Shown: positions 1 through 6,626, counted from the first letter of the stretch. The stretch is 29,530 bases of DNA from an uncultured Oscillospiraceae bacterium (GCA_934574095.1 CAKTMW010000021.1:1-29530), one strand, 5' to 3'. Translations and numbers: made by a program. The notes: generated from the sequence alone by a model not told the origin.

Positions 1-69
1 GACTTCCTGTGCCTGAGCCGGTTGGAAAACGGACAAATGACGTCCATCAAGAACTTTTTTGGAGCGTAA
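1..69 (+). CDS. truB: C-terminal end of tRNA pseudouridine synthase B (partial)
   Basis: The first 22 codons of the window read in frame 1 to a TAA at 67-69 and end in the residues KNFFGA. The stretch FLCLSRLENGQMTSIKNFF resembles the end of bacterial TruB (an FLGLGRVEDG-like strand followed by a K-x-F end). TruB makes pseudouridine 55 in the T-loop of tRNAs. Position supports this: truB is commonly directly upstream of ribF in Firmicutes, and here the stop is 3 nt before the ribF ATG. The GGAG at 61-64 that serves ribF lies inside this coding end. The catalytic domain is outside the window, so the call rests on a short tail plus synteny. Confidence 0.6.
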   Translation, partial: DFLCLSRLENGQMTSIKNFFGA

Positions 70-72
70 ACT

Positions 73-978
73 ATGAAGCCTACTGTCATCGCATTGGGAT
101 TTTTCGACGGCGTACACCGGGGTCACGGGGCGCTGCTGCGCCGCACCGTGGAGGTGGCCCGGCAGCTGAACGCCACCCCCGCCGCCTTCACCTTTGACCG
201 TCCCCCCAAGGAGGTGGTCACGGGAAAGCCCGTCCCCCTCATCAACTCCGCCCAGGAGCGGCAGGAGCTGATGGAGCGGCTGTACGGCATCCAGCAGGTG
301 ATCATCGCGCCCTTTGACCACGAAATGATGACCATGCCGTGGCAGGACTTCATCACGGAGCTGCTGGTGAAGCGGTACGGCGCGGTGCATCTGGTGGCAG
401 GCCACGACTACCACTTCGGCCACAAAAACGCCGGAAATCCAGAGCTTCTGCAAGAAAAATGCCGCGAGCTGGGACTGGGCTGCGACATTATCCCCAAGGT
501 GGAGCGGGAGGGGATCACCGTCAGCTCCACCTACATCCGCCAGCTGGTGGAGAGCGGACAGGTGGAGCGGGCCGCCGAATTTCTGGGCCACCGCCACTGT
601 CTCAGCCAGACGGTGAGCCACGGCTTCCGGTTTGGCCGCACCATCGGCATTCCCACCATCAATTTCACGGTGCCCGACCACGTGCTGGTGCCGGAGCGGG
701 GCGTGTATGTCACCCGCGTGTACCTGCCCGACGGCGGCAGCTACGCAGGCGTCACCAACGTGGGCACCCGCCCCACCGTCAGTGACAGCGGCAGCGTGTC
801 CATCGAGACGTTCCTGCTGGACTTTGACGGCGACCTGTACGGCAAACGCATCCGGCTGGAGTTCTGCCGCCGCCTGCGGGAGGAGAAGAAATTCGACACC
901 CCCCAACAGCTGAAGGACGAGATCGAAAAAAACATCGCCCAGACACGGGAATACTTCCGGGAAACCGGCGAGGCGTAA
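73..978 (+). CDS. ribF: Bifunctional riboflavin kinase / FAD synthetase
   Basis: 301 aa, the usual length of bacterial RibF. It phosphorylates riboflavin to FMN and adenylylates FMN to FAD in the cytoplasm. The N-terminal FAD synthetase domain opens with a nucleotidyltransferase motif (ALGFFDGVHRGH, residues 7-18) and has a later SSTYIRQLV segment. The C-terminal riboflavin kinase domain begins near HGFRFGRTIGIPTINF and carries NVGTRPT and the IETFLLDFDGDLYG strand. The start is ATG at 73 with GGAG at 61-64. It is probably co-transcribed with truB, and a strong hairpin at 984-1020 ends the unit. No FMN riboswitch is expected or seen, since the gene is internal to the translation/tRNA-modification operon. 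Confidence 0.97.
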   Translation: MKPTVIALGFFDGVHRGHGALLRRTVEVARQLNATPAAFTFDRPPKEVVTGKPVPLINSAQERQELMERLYGIQQVIIAPFDHEMMTMPWQDFITELLVKRYGAVHLVAGHDYHFGHKNAGNPELLQEKCRELGLGCDIIPKVEREGITVSSTYIRQLVESGQVERAAEFLGHRHCLSQTVSHGFRFGRTIGIPTINFTVPDHVLVPERGVYVTRVYLPDGGSYAGVTNVGTRPTVSDSGSVSIETFLLDFDGDLYGKRIRLEFCRRLREEKKFDTPQQLKDEIEKNIAQTREYFRETGEA

Positions 979-983
979 TAGAG

Positions 984-1026
984 AAACCCAGCGTTTCGCA
1001 CGGTGCGGAACGCTGGGTTTATTTTG
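984..1026 (+). terminator. Rho-independent terminator of the truB-ribF unit
   Basis: A perfect 12-bp stem (984-995 with 1009-1020, arm AAACCCAGCGTT) extends into an inner TCGCAC/GTGCGG helix and is followed by TATTTTGT. It starts 5 nt after the ribF stop. The stop codon of the convergent XRE gene (1019-1021) overlaps its 3' edge, so it may also end that transcript, although the T tract on that side is weak. Confidence 0.9.
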
Positions 1027-1228
1027 TATCATCGGGGACAAATTCCACCACATCCTCAATGCGGCACTCCAAAATGGTGCAGAGGGTATCCAGAATCATG
1101 GTCTTGACCACCCGGTTATCCCGCAGCCGCTGGAGCTGCGCCTTGTCAATACCGTAGTCTTTGATCAGCCGGTATTGGCTGATGTTTTTTGCCTTCAGTG
1201 TTCGCCACAGCGGGTCATAGCGGATCAT
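1019..1228 (-). CDS. Small XRE/Cro-CI family helix-turn-helix regulator
   Basis: 69 aa, a stand-alone single-domain Cro/CI-type HTH of the short family often found in clostridia. Residues about 14-45 form the HTH (NISQYRLIKDYGIDKAQLQRLRDNRVVKT), followed by a helix typical of the family (LDTLCTILECRIEDVVEFVPD). ATG at 1226-1228 is preceded by GAGGGGTGATGTC, a good ribosome site. The gene converges on ribF and diverges from a 52-aa gene. The shared 90-bp region has a promoter for each gene and a 32-bp palindrome over both -10 boxes, which suggests autoregulation and control of the neighbour. Target specificity is inferred only. Confidence 0.88.
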   Translation of the reverse strand: MIRYDPLWRTLKAKNISQYRLIKDYGIDKAQLQRLRDNRVVKTMILDTLCTILECRIEDVVEFVPDDTK

Positions 1229-1241
1229 GACATCACCCCTC

Positions 1242-1270
1242 TTGTATTTTACGAGGAGATGTCCTATAAT
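1242..1270 (+). promoter_or_regulatory. Promoter for the 52-aa gene
   Basis: TTGTAT at 1242-1247, a 17-nt spacer and a perfect TATAAT at 1265-1270. This is a strong vegetative (SigA-type) match. Transcription would start near 1277, inside the palindrome at 1268-1299. Confidence 0.75.
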
Positions 1271-1299
1271 AATATGGTGCGTGTATGCACCATATTATT
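1268..1299. promoter_or_regulatory. Palindromic operator candidate between the XRE gene and the 52-aa gene
   Basis: Perfect 13-bp inverted repeat, AATAATATGGTGC (1268-1280) and GCACCATATTATT (1287-1299), separated by 6 nt. It overlaps the -10 box of the rightward promoter and contains the -10 box of the leftward one, so a dimeric repressor bound here would shut both. The adjacent XRE protein is the obvious candidate ligand (inference). As RNA it would be a hairpin without a U tract. Confidence 0.7.
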
Positions 1300-1319
1300 C
1301 TATAAGGAGCTGCCTGCAA
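1292..1319 (-). promoter_or_regulatory. Promoter for the XRE regulator gene
   Basis: Read on the minus strand: TTGCAG (1319-1314), 16-nt spacer, TAATAT (1297-1292). The start point would fall near 1285, giving a leader of about 57 nt and a start site facing the rightward promoter. It is weaker than the opposing TTGTAT/TATAAT promoter. Confidence 0.5.
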
Positions 1320-1477
1320 TGGAGCTGAACTACCTGAAAGACCACCTGTTTGATCTGCTGAATGAAAGCGACTGTTTGAACGTAACGGACATGGAAGCCA
1401 ACGACGCCCTTAACACGTTCCGCATCACCGTTCCCGACGGCTCCGTGTTTGTGATAAGCTGTCAAAACGCCGAATAA
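1319..1477 (+). CDS. Conserved-looking 52-aa protein of unknown function
   Basis: The frame is open further upstream, but ATG at 1319 is chosen because AAGGAG at 1303-1308 lies 10 nt before it and the promoter and palindrome occupy the sequence upstream. The product is small, acidic and soluble (MELNYLKDHLFDLLNES...), with a predicted amphipathic N-terminal helix (LKDHLFDLLNES) and a C-terminal beta hairpin (NTFRITVPDGSVFVISC). No signal peptide or membrane segment is visible. I do not recognise a named family. It is divergent from the XRE regulator and probably controlled by it. The good promoter, ribosome site and coherent fold argue for a real gene. No terminator follows; a repeat-rich gap begins at once. 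Confidence 0.7.
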   Translation: MELNYLKDHLFDLLNESDCLNVTDMEANDALNTFRITVPDGSVFVISCQNAE

Positions 1478-1514
1478 GGGGTTGTTCCGCCCTGACGATG
1501 ACGATACAATTTTC

Positions 1515-1585
1515 GTTGGGGCGGACAGAGTCGTCGGCCCTACAACCGCCTGCCGATAGAACTTTGTAGGGGCGGGGCTCTGCCC
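1515..1585. repeat. Two hairpin units of the GTAGGG repeat family (family A), tail to tail
   Basis: One unit on the minus strand (about 1515-1545) and one on the plus strand (1566-1585, GTAGGGGCGGGGCTCTGCCC) have their GTAGGG ends facing inwards. The second is nearly the same as units at 4784, 21152 and 25821. The arrangement is opposite to the complete paired copies elsewhere, so these may be remnants of separate copies. Confidence 0.6.
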
Positions 1586-1591
1586 TTTTCA

Positions 1592-1694
1592 TGTCATTGA
1601 GCCAGTGACCGATGTCACTGGCGTGGGAATCCGTTTTCCTGAAAGTCGTGGCTGCGGATTGCCACGCCAGTGTGAGCACTGGCTCGCAATGACA
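1592..1694. repeat. Inverted-repeat element with about 40-bp arms (family B)
   Basis: The left arm 1592-1632 (TGTCATTGAGCCAGTG...GTGGGAATCCG) is the imperfect reverse complement of the right arm 1655-1694 (CGGATTGCCACGCC...CTCGCAATGACA), with about 22 nt between them. Each arm also contains its own small CCAGTG...CACTGG hairpin. There is no coding capacity. The architecture is that of a MITE/REP-like element. A single-arm remnant lies at 17179-17216. Confidence 0.75.
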
Positions 1695-1718
1695 GGGCAA
1701 AACATGTGCTTCTACCGT

Positions 1719-1799
1719 GCGGCGGGGTGAGTTCACCCCGCCCTACGAAGTTCTACCGTACCCATTCGTAGGGCGCGATGCCCATATGCCGCCGAACAA
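1719..1799. repeat. Two further family A hairpin units
   Basis: GGCGGGGTGAGTTCACCCC with its CCCTACGAA end at 1719-1748 (minus orientation) and TTCGTAGGGCGCGATGCCC from 1765 (plus orientation). They continue the repeat-rich gap of 1480-2050. Confidence 0.5.
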
Positions 1800-2050
1800 C
1801 GCAACAGCCTCTACCGTCGCACCGCATGAGCGGCAGCGGCGCAGAAGCAGAGACGATCCGATGACGAAACGAAATAGGAAAACTTCTGTGAACGTGTGGT
1901 AGGCATTGGCGATTCTATGCACGCTATAGCGCACAAGGAGGTGCAGGAACCAAGGTTCCTGCCGGCTCTTTTGCCCACTTTTCCAGCTGCTGGGAAAAGT
2001 GGGTCGCCGAAGGCCGCCCTCGTGGCCGCAGCCACGAAATCCATTCATCA
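1800..2050. other. Non-coding stretch with several hairpins, no gene seen
   Basis: Contains GCAGGAACC/GGTTCCTGC at 1943-1962, CCCACTTTTCC/GGAAAAGTGGG at 1974-2003 and GGCCGCCCTCGTGGCC near 2012-2027. No ribosome site or family-like protein is convincing. A 101-codon minus-strand frame across it is discussed under rejected items. I read it as another structured repeat region. Confidence 0.5.
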
Positions 2051-2051
2051 G

Positions 2052-2079
2052 AAAAAAGCCGCCCTATAGGCGGCTTTTT
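2052..2079 (-). terminator. Terminator of the O-acylation locus
   Basis: Stem GCCGCC (2058-2063) / GGCGGC (2069-2074), loop CTATA, flanked by A6 on the left and T5 on the right. On the minus strand the hairpin is followed by six T residues directly after the DHHW stop codon. The symmetry would also allow termination in the other direction. Confidence 0.9.
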
Positions 2080-3224
2080 CACGTCTTATTCAGCTTATAC
2101 AAATTCTTATCCGCCGCGAAGTTGGTCAGCTCATACAGCACCAGCACGTCGTCCGCCTGGTCGGCCAGCGGCTGCACACCCTCGCGGTAGTACCGCAGGT
2201 CCAGCACCATAATGGTGTCATAATCCTCCACCAGAAACGGCAGAAAGCTGTTGGCAAAGCTGTCCTTCACCACCAACAGGGATTTGCCGGTGTTGGCTCC
2301 GGTGTCGATGACCACCTTGGCGTAGTTGCCGCCCATGAATATCTTGTAGTGATCCTTCTCCTCCAGCGCCGCCAAGCTGTACAGGCTGTCGGACACCTCA
2401 CCGTCGCAATCCATGGAGCGGATAGCCGCATCAGACGCGATGGCCACCGTGTCATAGGGGCTGTCCGGCAGCAGCACCTTGGAGTACAGCGTGCCCCGGA
2501 AGCAGGTGCTGGCCGTTTCCAGCTGCCAGTCCTGCGGGGTATGCCCCGTGGCGGCGCACCATGCCTGATAGGCGGTCAGCGCACCCTGCGTCGTCCAGTG
2601 ATGGTCAGTGCGGTAGTACATGTTCGCCGCGTCCGGCAGCAGCGCCGTGCGCAGGTCGATGACCTGCCCGCCCATGGTGTTCAGCAGCGTATCGAAGCAC
2701 CCCTCCGCGTCGAACAGCGGCGCGTTGGCCGGCAGGTCGTCCCGCAGCATATAAGCGGGGGTGGGCACCATCATCATGCGGCAATCCTTGTCCGGATTGG
2801 CATCGAAGAAGGCCTTCACCTGCGCCAGATTTTTCTCGTACTGGGCGGAATCAAAGGTGTCGGGCGTCACCTTGGCGAAGTACCGGCCATCCCGACCCAG
2901 CCACGTGTCGTTGATCTCCAGCCGCAGCGCCGCGCGCTGCACCAGCGACGACGCCTCCATCCACCTGTCACGCAGGGCGATCTGGTCGGAGGTGTAGTCC
3001 TCCGCTTTTTTGGTGAAGGTGCCGTCCATCAGCGTGGTCCAGCTGAGCTCCGGCTTCAGCTGCAAATACCGGTTCTCGTTGGGGGAGAACTCCCGCTCCG
3101 GCGTCAGCAGCGACGCCAGCGCCAGCCCCACCAGAATACCGAAGATGGCCAGCAGCGGGGCCAGCTCCCGGCGTTTGTGTTCACTTTTCATCAGGCGCGC
3201 GCCGCCTTTATCGGGGTTGCTCAT
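2079..3224 (-). CDS. DHHW-family (AlgX/AlgJ-like) extracytoplasmic protein, distal copy
   Basis: 381 aa. A basic N-terminus is followed by one membrane segment (about residues 22-40) that anchors an outside domain. The DHHW signature is at residues 207-210 in YYRTDHHW, and a KDSFANSF motif near residue 320 supplies the likely serine of the SGNH-like triad, as in AlgX/AlgJ. Such proteins pair with MBOAT proteins to O-acetylate extracellular polysaccharide; the substrate here is unknown. ATG at 3224 has AGGAGA 7 nt upstream; a later in-frame Met12 is possible but lacks such a site. The gene begins 12 nt after the MBOAT stop, so both are on one transcript, which ends at the hairpin 2052-2079. 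Confidence 0.88.
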   Translation of the reverse strand: MSNPDKGGARLMKSEHKRRELAPLLAIFGILVGLALASLLTPEREFSPNENRYLQLKPELSWTTLMDGTFTKKAEDYTSDQIALRDRWMEASSLVQRAALRLEINDTWLGRDGRYFAKVTPDTFDSAQYEKNLAQVKAFFDANPDKDCRMMMVPTPAYMLRDDLPANAPLFDAEGCFDTLLNTMGGQVIDLRTALLPDAANMYYRTDHHWTTQGALTAYQAWCAATGHTPQDWQLETASTCFRGTLYSKVLLPDSPYDTVAIASDAAIRSMDCDGEVSDSLYSLAALEEKDHYKIFMGGNYAKVVIDTGANTGKSLLVVKDSFANSFLPFLVEDYDTIMVLDLRYYREGVQPLADQADDVLVLYELTNFAADKNLYKLNKT

Positions 3225-3236
3225 ATCAGGTTCTCC

Positions 3237-4637
3237 TTAGAAGCGGAAGTAGAGGAAGGGATTATAGCTGTCGCCCACCAGAAACGCGATGGACAGCAGC
3301 AGCAGGATCACCACGCCCACGGTGCGCAGTGTGACGGCGGCGGTGTCGGACAGCCTGTCCTCTACCCGGTTCCACAGCCGCAGCGGGCCGGTGGTGCAGC
3401 CGATGGCGGCGGCGACCAGCAGCACCACATTGGAGCGCAGCAGATACAGCGCCGTGCCGTCCACAAACGTGGCGGTGAACATGGCGGACACATACTGTCC
3501 CAGCTGGGCGAAATCGGTGATGGCGAATAGCATCCAGCCCATGATGAAAGCCAGAATGGTGTACACATGGCCCACCCACTTGGGGGCCTTGTCCAGCCAC
3601 CGCAGCAGAAACAGCTTCTCCAGGATCAGCAGCACCGCGTAATAGAGACCCCACAGCACAAAATTCCAGCTGGCTCCGTGCCACAGGCCCGTCAGAAACC
3701 AGACGATGGCAAGGTTCAGAATCTGCCGTGCCTTGCCGTGGCGGTTGCCGCCCAGCGGGATATACACGTACTCCCGGAACCACGTGCCCAGACTGATGTG
3801 CCACCGCCGCCAGAACTCGGTGACGGTGCGGGACTCGTAGGGATGCTCAAAGTTTTCCAGAAAATGAAATCCAAACAGATGTCCCAGGCCAATGGCCATA
3901 TCGGAGTATCCGGAAAAATCGAAGTAAATTTGGAACGTAAAGGCGATAGCGCCCAGCCACGCCGTCACAGCGGTGGGGGCGGACATGGCGCTGATCTGCT
4001 CCCAGAGGGCGCCCACCTGATTGGCGATGAGCACCTTTTTGGCAAGGCCCACCACGAAGCGCTGCATGCCCCGACTGGCCTCGAACACGCTCTCCCGGCG
4101 GTACATCAGCTCGTGCTCCACCGTCTTATACTGGACGATAGGCCCGGCGATCAGCTGGGGAAACAGGGTCACATACGCGCCTACATTGAGGATATTCTTC
4201 TGGGGCTTGACGATGCCCCGGTACACGTCGATGGTGTAGGACATGGTCTGGAAGGTGTAGAAGCTGATGCCGATGGGCAGCGCCAGCCCCAGGGCGGGAA
4301 TGCCCGCGTTCAGGAGGCTGTTCAGGTTGTCGATGGCGAAATCCGTGTACTTGAAGAAGCCCAGAATGCCCAGATTGCCCACCACATCCACAATCAGTAC
4401 GGTCTTGGCAGCCTTGTCCCGGCCCGTGTTCTGAAAATGGCCGATTAGCCGGGCATTGGTGTAGTCAAACACCGTGGAGAACAGCATGATGAGGATATAC
4501 TTGGGCTCGCCCCAGCCGTAGAACACAAGGCTGAACAGCAGCAGCACAGTATTACGGGCCTTGCGGGGACACAGGAAGTAGACCCCTGCCACCACAGGCA
4601 GAAAGATCAACAAAAATACGGTGCTGCTGAATACCAT
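3237..4637 (-). CDS. MBOAT-family O-acyltransferase (AlgI/PatA-like)
   Basis: 466 aa, polytopic, with many hydrophobic segments from the N-terminus on. The MBOAT signatures are clear: EFWRRWHISLGTWFREYVYIPLGG with His280, and LTGLWHGASWNFVLWG with the likely catalytic His320. Members move an acyl group across the membrane for transfer to polysaccharide, teichoic acid or peptidoglycan. The two flanking DHHW proteins are the expected extracytoplasmic partners, which favours polysaccharide O-acetylation over D-alanylation (no dltA/dltC nearby). ATG at 4635-4637 follows AAAGGAGAACGACCCT. It is separated from the upstream DHHW gene by 257 bp of repeats, so it may have its own promoter; none is convincing by eye. 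Confidence 0.95.
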   Translation of the reverse strand: MVFSSTVFLLIFLPVVAGVYFLCPRKARNTVLLLFSLVFYGWGEPKYILIMLFSTVFDYTNARLIGHFQNTGRDKAAKTVLIVDVVGNLGILGFFKYTDFAIDNLNSLLNAGIPALGLALPIGISFYTFQTMSYTIDVYRGIVKPQKNILNVGAYVTLFPQLIAGPIVQYKTVEHELMYRRESVFEASRGMQRFVVGLAKKVLIANQVGALWEQISAMSAPTAVTAWLGAIAFTFQIYFDFSGYSDMAIGLGHLFGFHFLENFEHPYESRTVTEFWRRWHISLGTWFREYVYIPLGGNRHGKARQILNLAIVWFLTGLWHGASWNFVLWGLYYAVLLILEKLFLLRWLDKAPKWVGHVYTILAFIMGWMLFAITDFAQLGQYVSAMFTATFVDGTALYLLRSNVVLLVAAAIGCTTGPLRLWNRVEDRLSDTAAVTLRTVGVVILLLLSIAFLVGDSYNPFLYFRF

Positions 4638-4691
4638 AGGGTCGTTCTCCTTTGGAAATTTACGTGTTGTTTACGGTGCTTCTGCCGGAAA

Positions 4692-4718
4692 GTGGGACAG
4701 AGCAGCGCTCTGTCCCAC
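4692..4718. repeat. Isolated 12-bp GC-rich hairpin upstream of the MBOAT gene
   Basis: GTGGGACAGAGC (4692-4703) and GCTCTGTCCCAC (4707-4718), loop AGC. No T tract follows on either strand. It lies 55 nt upstream of the MBOAT start, where it could fold in the leader of a read-through transcript. Confidence 0.6.
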
Positions 4719-4728
4719 CGGGGTATAT

Positions 4729-4778
4729 AGGCCTCGCAGCGTTCGCGGCGCGGACGCCGCGAAAGAAGTGATCCGAAA
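4729..4778. repeat. Family C repeat fragment
   Basis: GCCTCGCAGCGTTCGCGGCG with a GCGGCG/CGCCGC hairpin resembles the left end of the longer copies at 17014 and 20467 (GCCTCGCAGAGTTCGCGCCC). Only this end is present. Confidence 0.55.
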
Positions 4779-4783
4779 GCGGT

Positions 4784-4869
4784 GCGTAGGGGCGGGGTTC
4801 TACCCCGCCCGCCGCATAGCGGAATCGCATCGTTAATCGGGTGGGAGGGGCAGAGCCCCTCCCCTACTT
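4784..4869. repeat. Complete family A element (paired hairpins, outward GTAGGG ends)
   Basis: Left hairpin GTAGGGGCGGGGTTCTACCCC at 4786-4811 and right hairpin ending GGGCAGAGCCCCTCCCCTAC at 4867, with about 30 nt between. Orientation is inverted relative to the copies at 21150-21225 and 25821-25906. It sits between the stop of the upstream DHHW gene and the MBOAT gene. Confidence 0.75.
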
Positions 4870-4894
4870 ACATTACAAGGGGCGCTTCCGTCTA

Positions 4895-6052
4895 TTACAC
4901 GATATCGTGCAGATATCCCACCAGTGCAGTGGAGCGGATGGCGGACAGGTTGTTGACAAACAGCACGTCCTGCACGTTATTGTCCGTGACGAACTGGCTG
5001 AGACTGCCCTTCCAGTACCGGTAGTCGATGACGTGGATGGTCTGGTAGTGATCCGTCAGGAACGGCACAAAGGCGTTGCCGAAGGACTCCTTCACCACCA
5101 CGCAGCTGGACCCGTCGGTCACATCGGGGTTGTTGATGATGGAATAGGAGTTGTCTCCGGTGATGAACGTGCCGTACTTGAAGCTGGCGGGGGCGTCGGA
5201 CTCATCGTAGATGATCTTGCCCCGCAGGGTCTGGCCGTTCTTGTCGGTATAGTCCAGCGTGGCCTCGGTGCTCAGGGGGTGATAGGCCACCACCTTATCG
5301 GGATTGGCACCCATGGCGGCATTCTCGTTGGAATCCCGGTAGAAGGTGCCCAGGAAACCGTCATAGGTGTCGGTGGTATAGCCCTCCAGCGGTTTGGGGG
5401 TGATGCCCTTGGCCTTACAGAACTGCTCGTAGGCGTAGTACGCGCCGGTGGCGGTCCAGTGGTGGTCGGTGCGGAAGTAGATATACTCGGTGCGGTGGGC
5501 CAGCAGCGCGTCATACAGCGCCACGGACTTCACATTACCGTTCATATAGCCGATGATCTTCCCCTCGGCGCCCTTCTGGTCGGCAAAGATGTCCTTGCCG
5601 TACAGCTCGTCCGGCAGGCTGACGCCGGAGCTCAGAGGGATTGGCAGCATATACACGGTGGCCTTGCCCGCCAAAGCGTCCGCCACGGCGTTGACGTTGT
5701 CGGCGTACTTCTTGGCGGTGCTGTCCACATAGGTGTACATCTCATACCCGGTGTCGCCCACCCGGTACACGGCGTCATACTGCTGCTGGTCGCCCTTCAG
5801 CTCGATCTTCTGGTATGTGGCGTCGGGAGTATCCGGCGTATTGTCGCCGTCTGCGGTATTGGGGTCGTCGGTATTGCCGGGCTCGGCGTCGTTTCCGGAT
5901 GTAATGGGCGGCGGATCCGCGTCGTCATTGGCGGGCTTCTTGCCCTTGCCCAGGTTGATGACGATCAGCACCACGGCGGCAATGGCCACTGCCAGCGCGA
6001 TCAGCAGCACCAGGGGCGAAGCGCCCCGGCGGCGTCCTCTGTACCGGCTCAT
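4895..6052 (-). CDS. DHHW-family (AlgX/AlgJ-like) extracytoplasmic protein, proximal copy
   Basis: 385 aa. Arg-rich start (MSRYRGRRRG), one membrane segment (about residues 13-34), a Pro/Asp/Asn-rich linker (about 38-80) that probably spans the wall, then the catalytic domain with DHHW at residues 196-199 (YFRTDHHW) and KESFGNAF near 321. Both motifs are shared with the distal copy, but the rest is quite divergent, so the two are paralogues with possibly different roles. ATG at 6050-6052 overlaps the DUF4358 stop as ATGA, indicating translational coupling; GGAGGG lies 9 nt upstream. Substrate unknown; polysaccharide O-acetylation is inferred from the adjacent MBOAT gene. Confidence 0.88.
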   Translation of the reverse strand: MSRYRGRRRGASPLVLLIALAVAIAAVVLIVINLGKGKKPANDDADPPPITSGNDAEPGNTDDPNTADGDNTPDTPDATYQKIELKGDQQQYDAVYRVGDTGYEMYTYVDSTAKKYADNVNAVADALAGKATVYMLPIPLSSGVSLPDELYGKDIFADQKGAEGKIIGYMNGNVKSVALYDALLAHRTEYIYFRTDHHWTATGAYYAYEQFCKAKGITPKPLEGYTTDTYDGFLGTFYRDSNENAAMGANPDKVVAYHPLSTEATLDYTDKNGQTLRGKIIYDESDAPASFKYGTFITGDNSYSIINNPDVTDGSSCVVVKESFGNAFVPFLTDHYQTIHVIDYRYWKGSLSQFVTDNNVQDVLFVNNLSAIRSTALVGYLHDIV

Positions 6053-6510
6053 TTCAGATAGCCCTCCACGATGGCGGTAGCAGCGGCGGTGTCATCGCTG
6101 ACGCACAGCACCACCAGCGTACCGGTCTGGCGCAGCAGCGCGCCGTCCAGTCGGGCCTCGTCTTCCGGCTGATACAGATTGGCCTCCCGCTTCAGGTCGT
6201 CTACGTAGGTCTGCACGTTGGCGTACAGGGTCTTGGCGTCCTCTTCGCTGGCGCACTGACCCACCACGATCAGGTCAGCGCCATTGCCGTCGGCCATATA
6301 ACCGGCAATGGTGGTTCCCTCCGGAGGGTCCAGCTTATAGTTCAGGTCCTCCACGGCGGTGACGATCATCTCGGTGCTGTAAGGCACGTTGTCCTTCAGG
6401 TCGTCGGCCAGCTTCTGCACGTCCACGGTCTTGGCGGTGTTTCCGCCGCCGCAGGCGGCCAGTGTCAGCATCATCATAGCCGCCAGCAGAGCGGCAAGTA
6501 TCTTTTTCAT
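6049..6510 (-). CDS. DUF4358-type lipoprotein
   Basis: 153 aa from ATG at 6510, chosen because AAGGAAGG lies just upstream and a complete lipoprotein signal follows at once: MKKILAALLAAMMMLTLAAC, lipobox LAAC with Cys20, then GGG. The frame is open upstream, but that part is not protein-like. The mature domain (VQKLADDLKDNVPYSTEM..., LYANVQTYVDDLKREANLYQPEDEARL) matches the DUF4358 pattern often seen beside MBOAT and DHHW genes in clostridia. Function is unknown; surface attachment and coupling by ATGA to the DHHW gene suggest an accessory role in envelope acylation. Confidence 0.85.
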   Translation of the reverse strand: MKKILAALLAAMMMLTLAACGGGNTAKTVDVQKLADDLKDNVPYSTEMIVTAVEDLNYKLDPPEGTTIAGYMADGNGADLIVVGQCASEEDAKTLYANVQTYVDDLKREANLYQPEDEARLDGALLRQTGTLVVLCVSDDTAAATAIVEGYLK

Positions 6511-6597
6511 CCAGTATTCCTTCCTTTTTCTCGGCCCTTCCGGGCAGGTCATCGGTTTATGTCTCTTGCAGCGGCGCAGATACCCGCACCTTAAACT

Positions 6598-6626
6598 ATC
6601 ATAGCATAAGTATAGACGAATTTGAA
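6598..6626 (-). promoter_or_regulatory. Promoter candidate of the O-acylation locus
   Basis: Minus strand TTCAAA (6626-6621), 17-nt spacer, TATGAT (6603-6598), about 85-90 nt upstream of the DUF4358 start. The sequence around it is AT-rich compared with the genes. Confidence 0.5.

Noticed and set aside
1..72. FMN riboswitch before ribF
   Set aside because: Only 3 nt separate the upstream coding end from ribF; no RFN-like structure is present.
1743..2048. A 101-codon minus-strand open frame in the repeat-rich gap
   Set aside because: It is read through inverted repeats and hairpins, lacks a ribosome site and has no family-like features. Its product probably recurs only because the repeat recurs.
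1480..2078. CRISPR array in the repeat-dense gap
   Set aside because: Repeats are inverted and of different families, not evenly spaced direct repeats, and no cas gene is present.
4841..6061. A 406-codon plus-strand open frame opposite the proximal DHHW gene
   Set aside because: Val/Gly/His-rich shadow; the opposite strand has clear signal anchor, DHHW motif and ribosome site.
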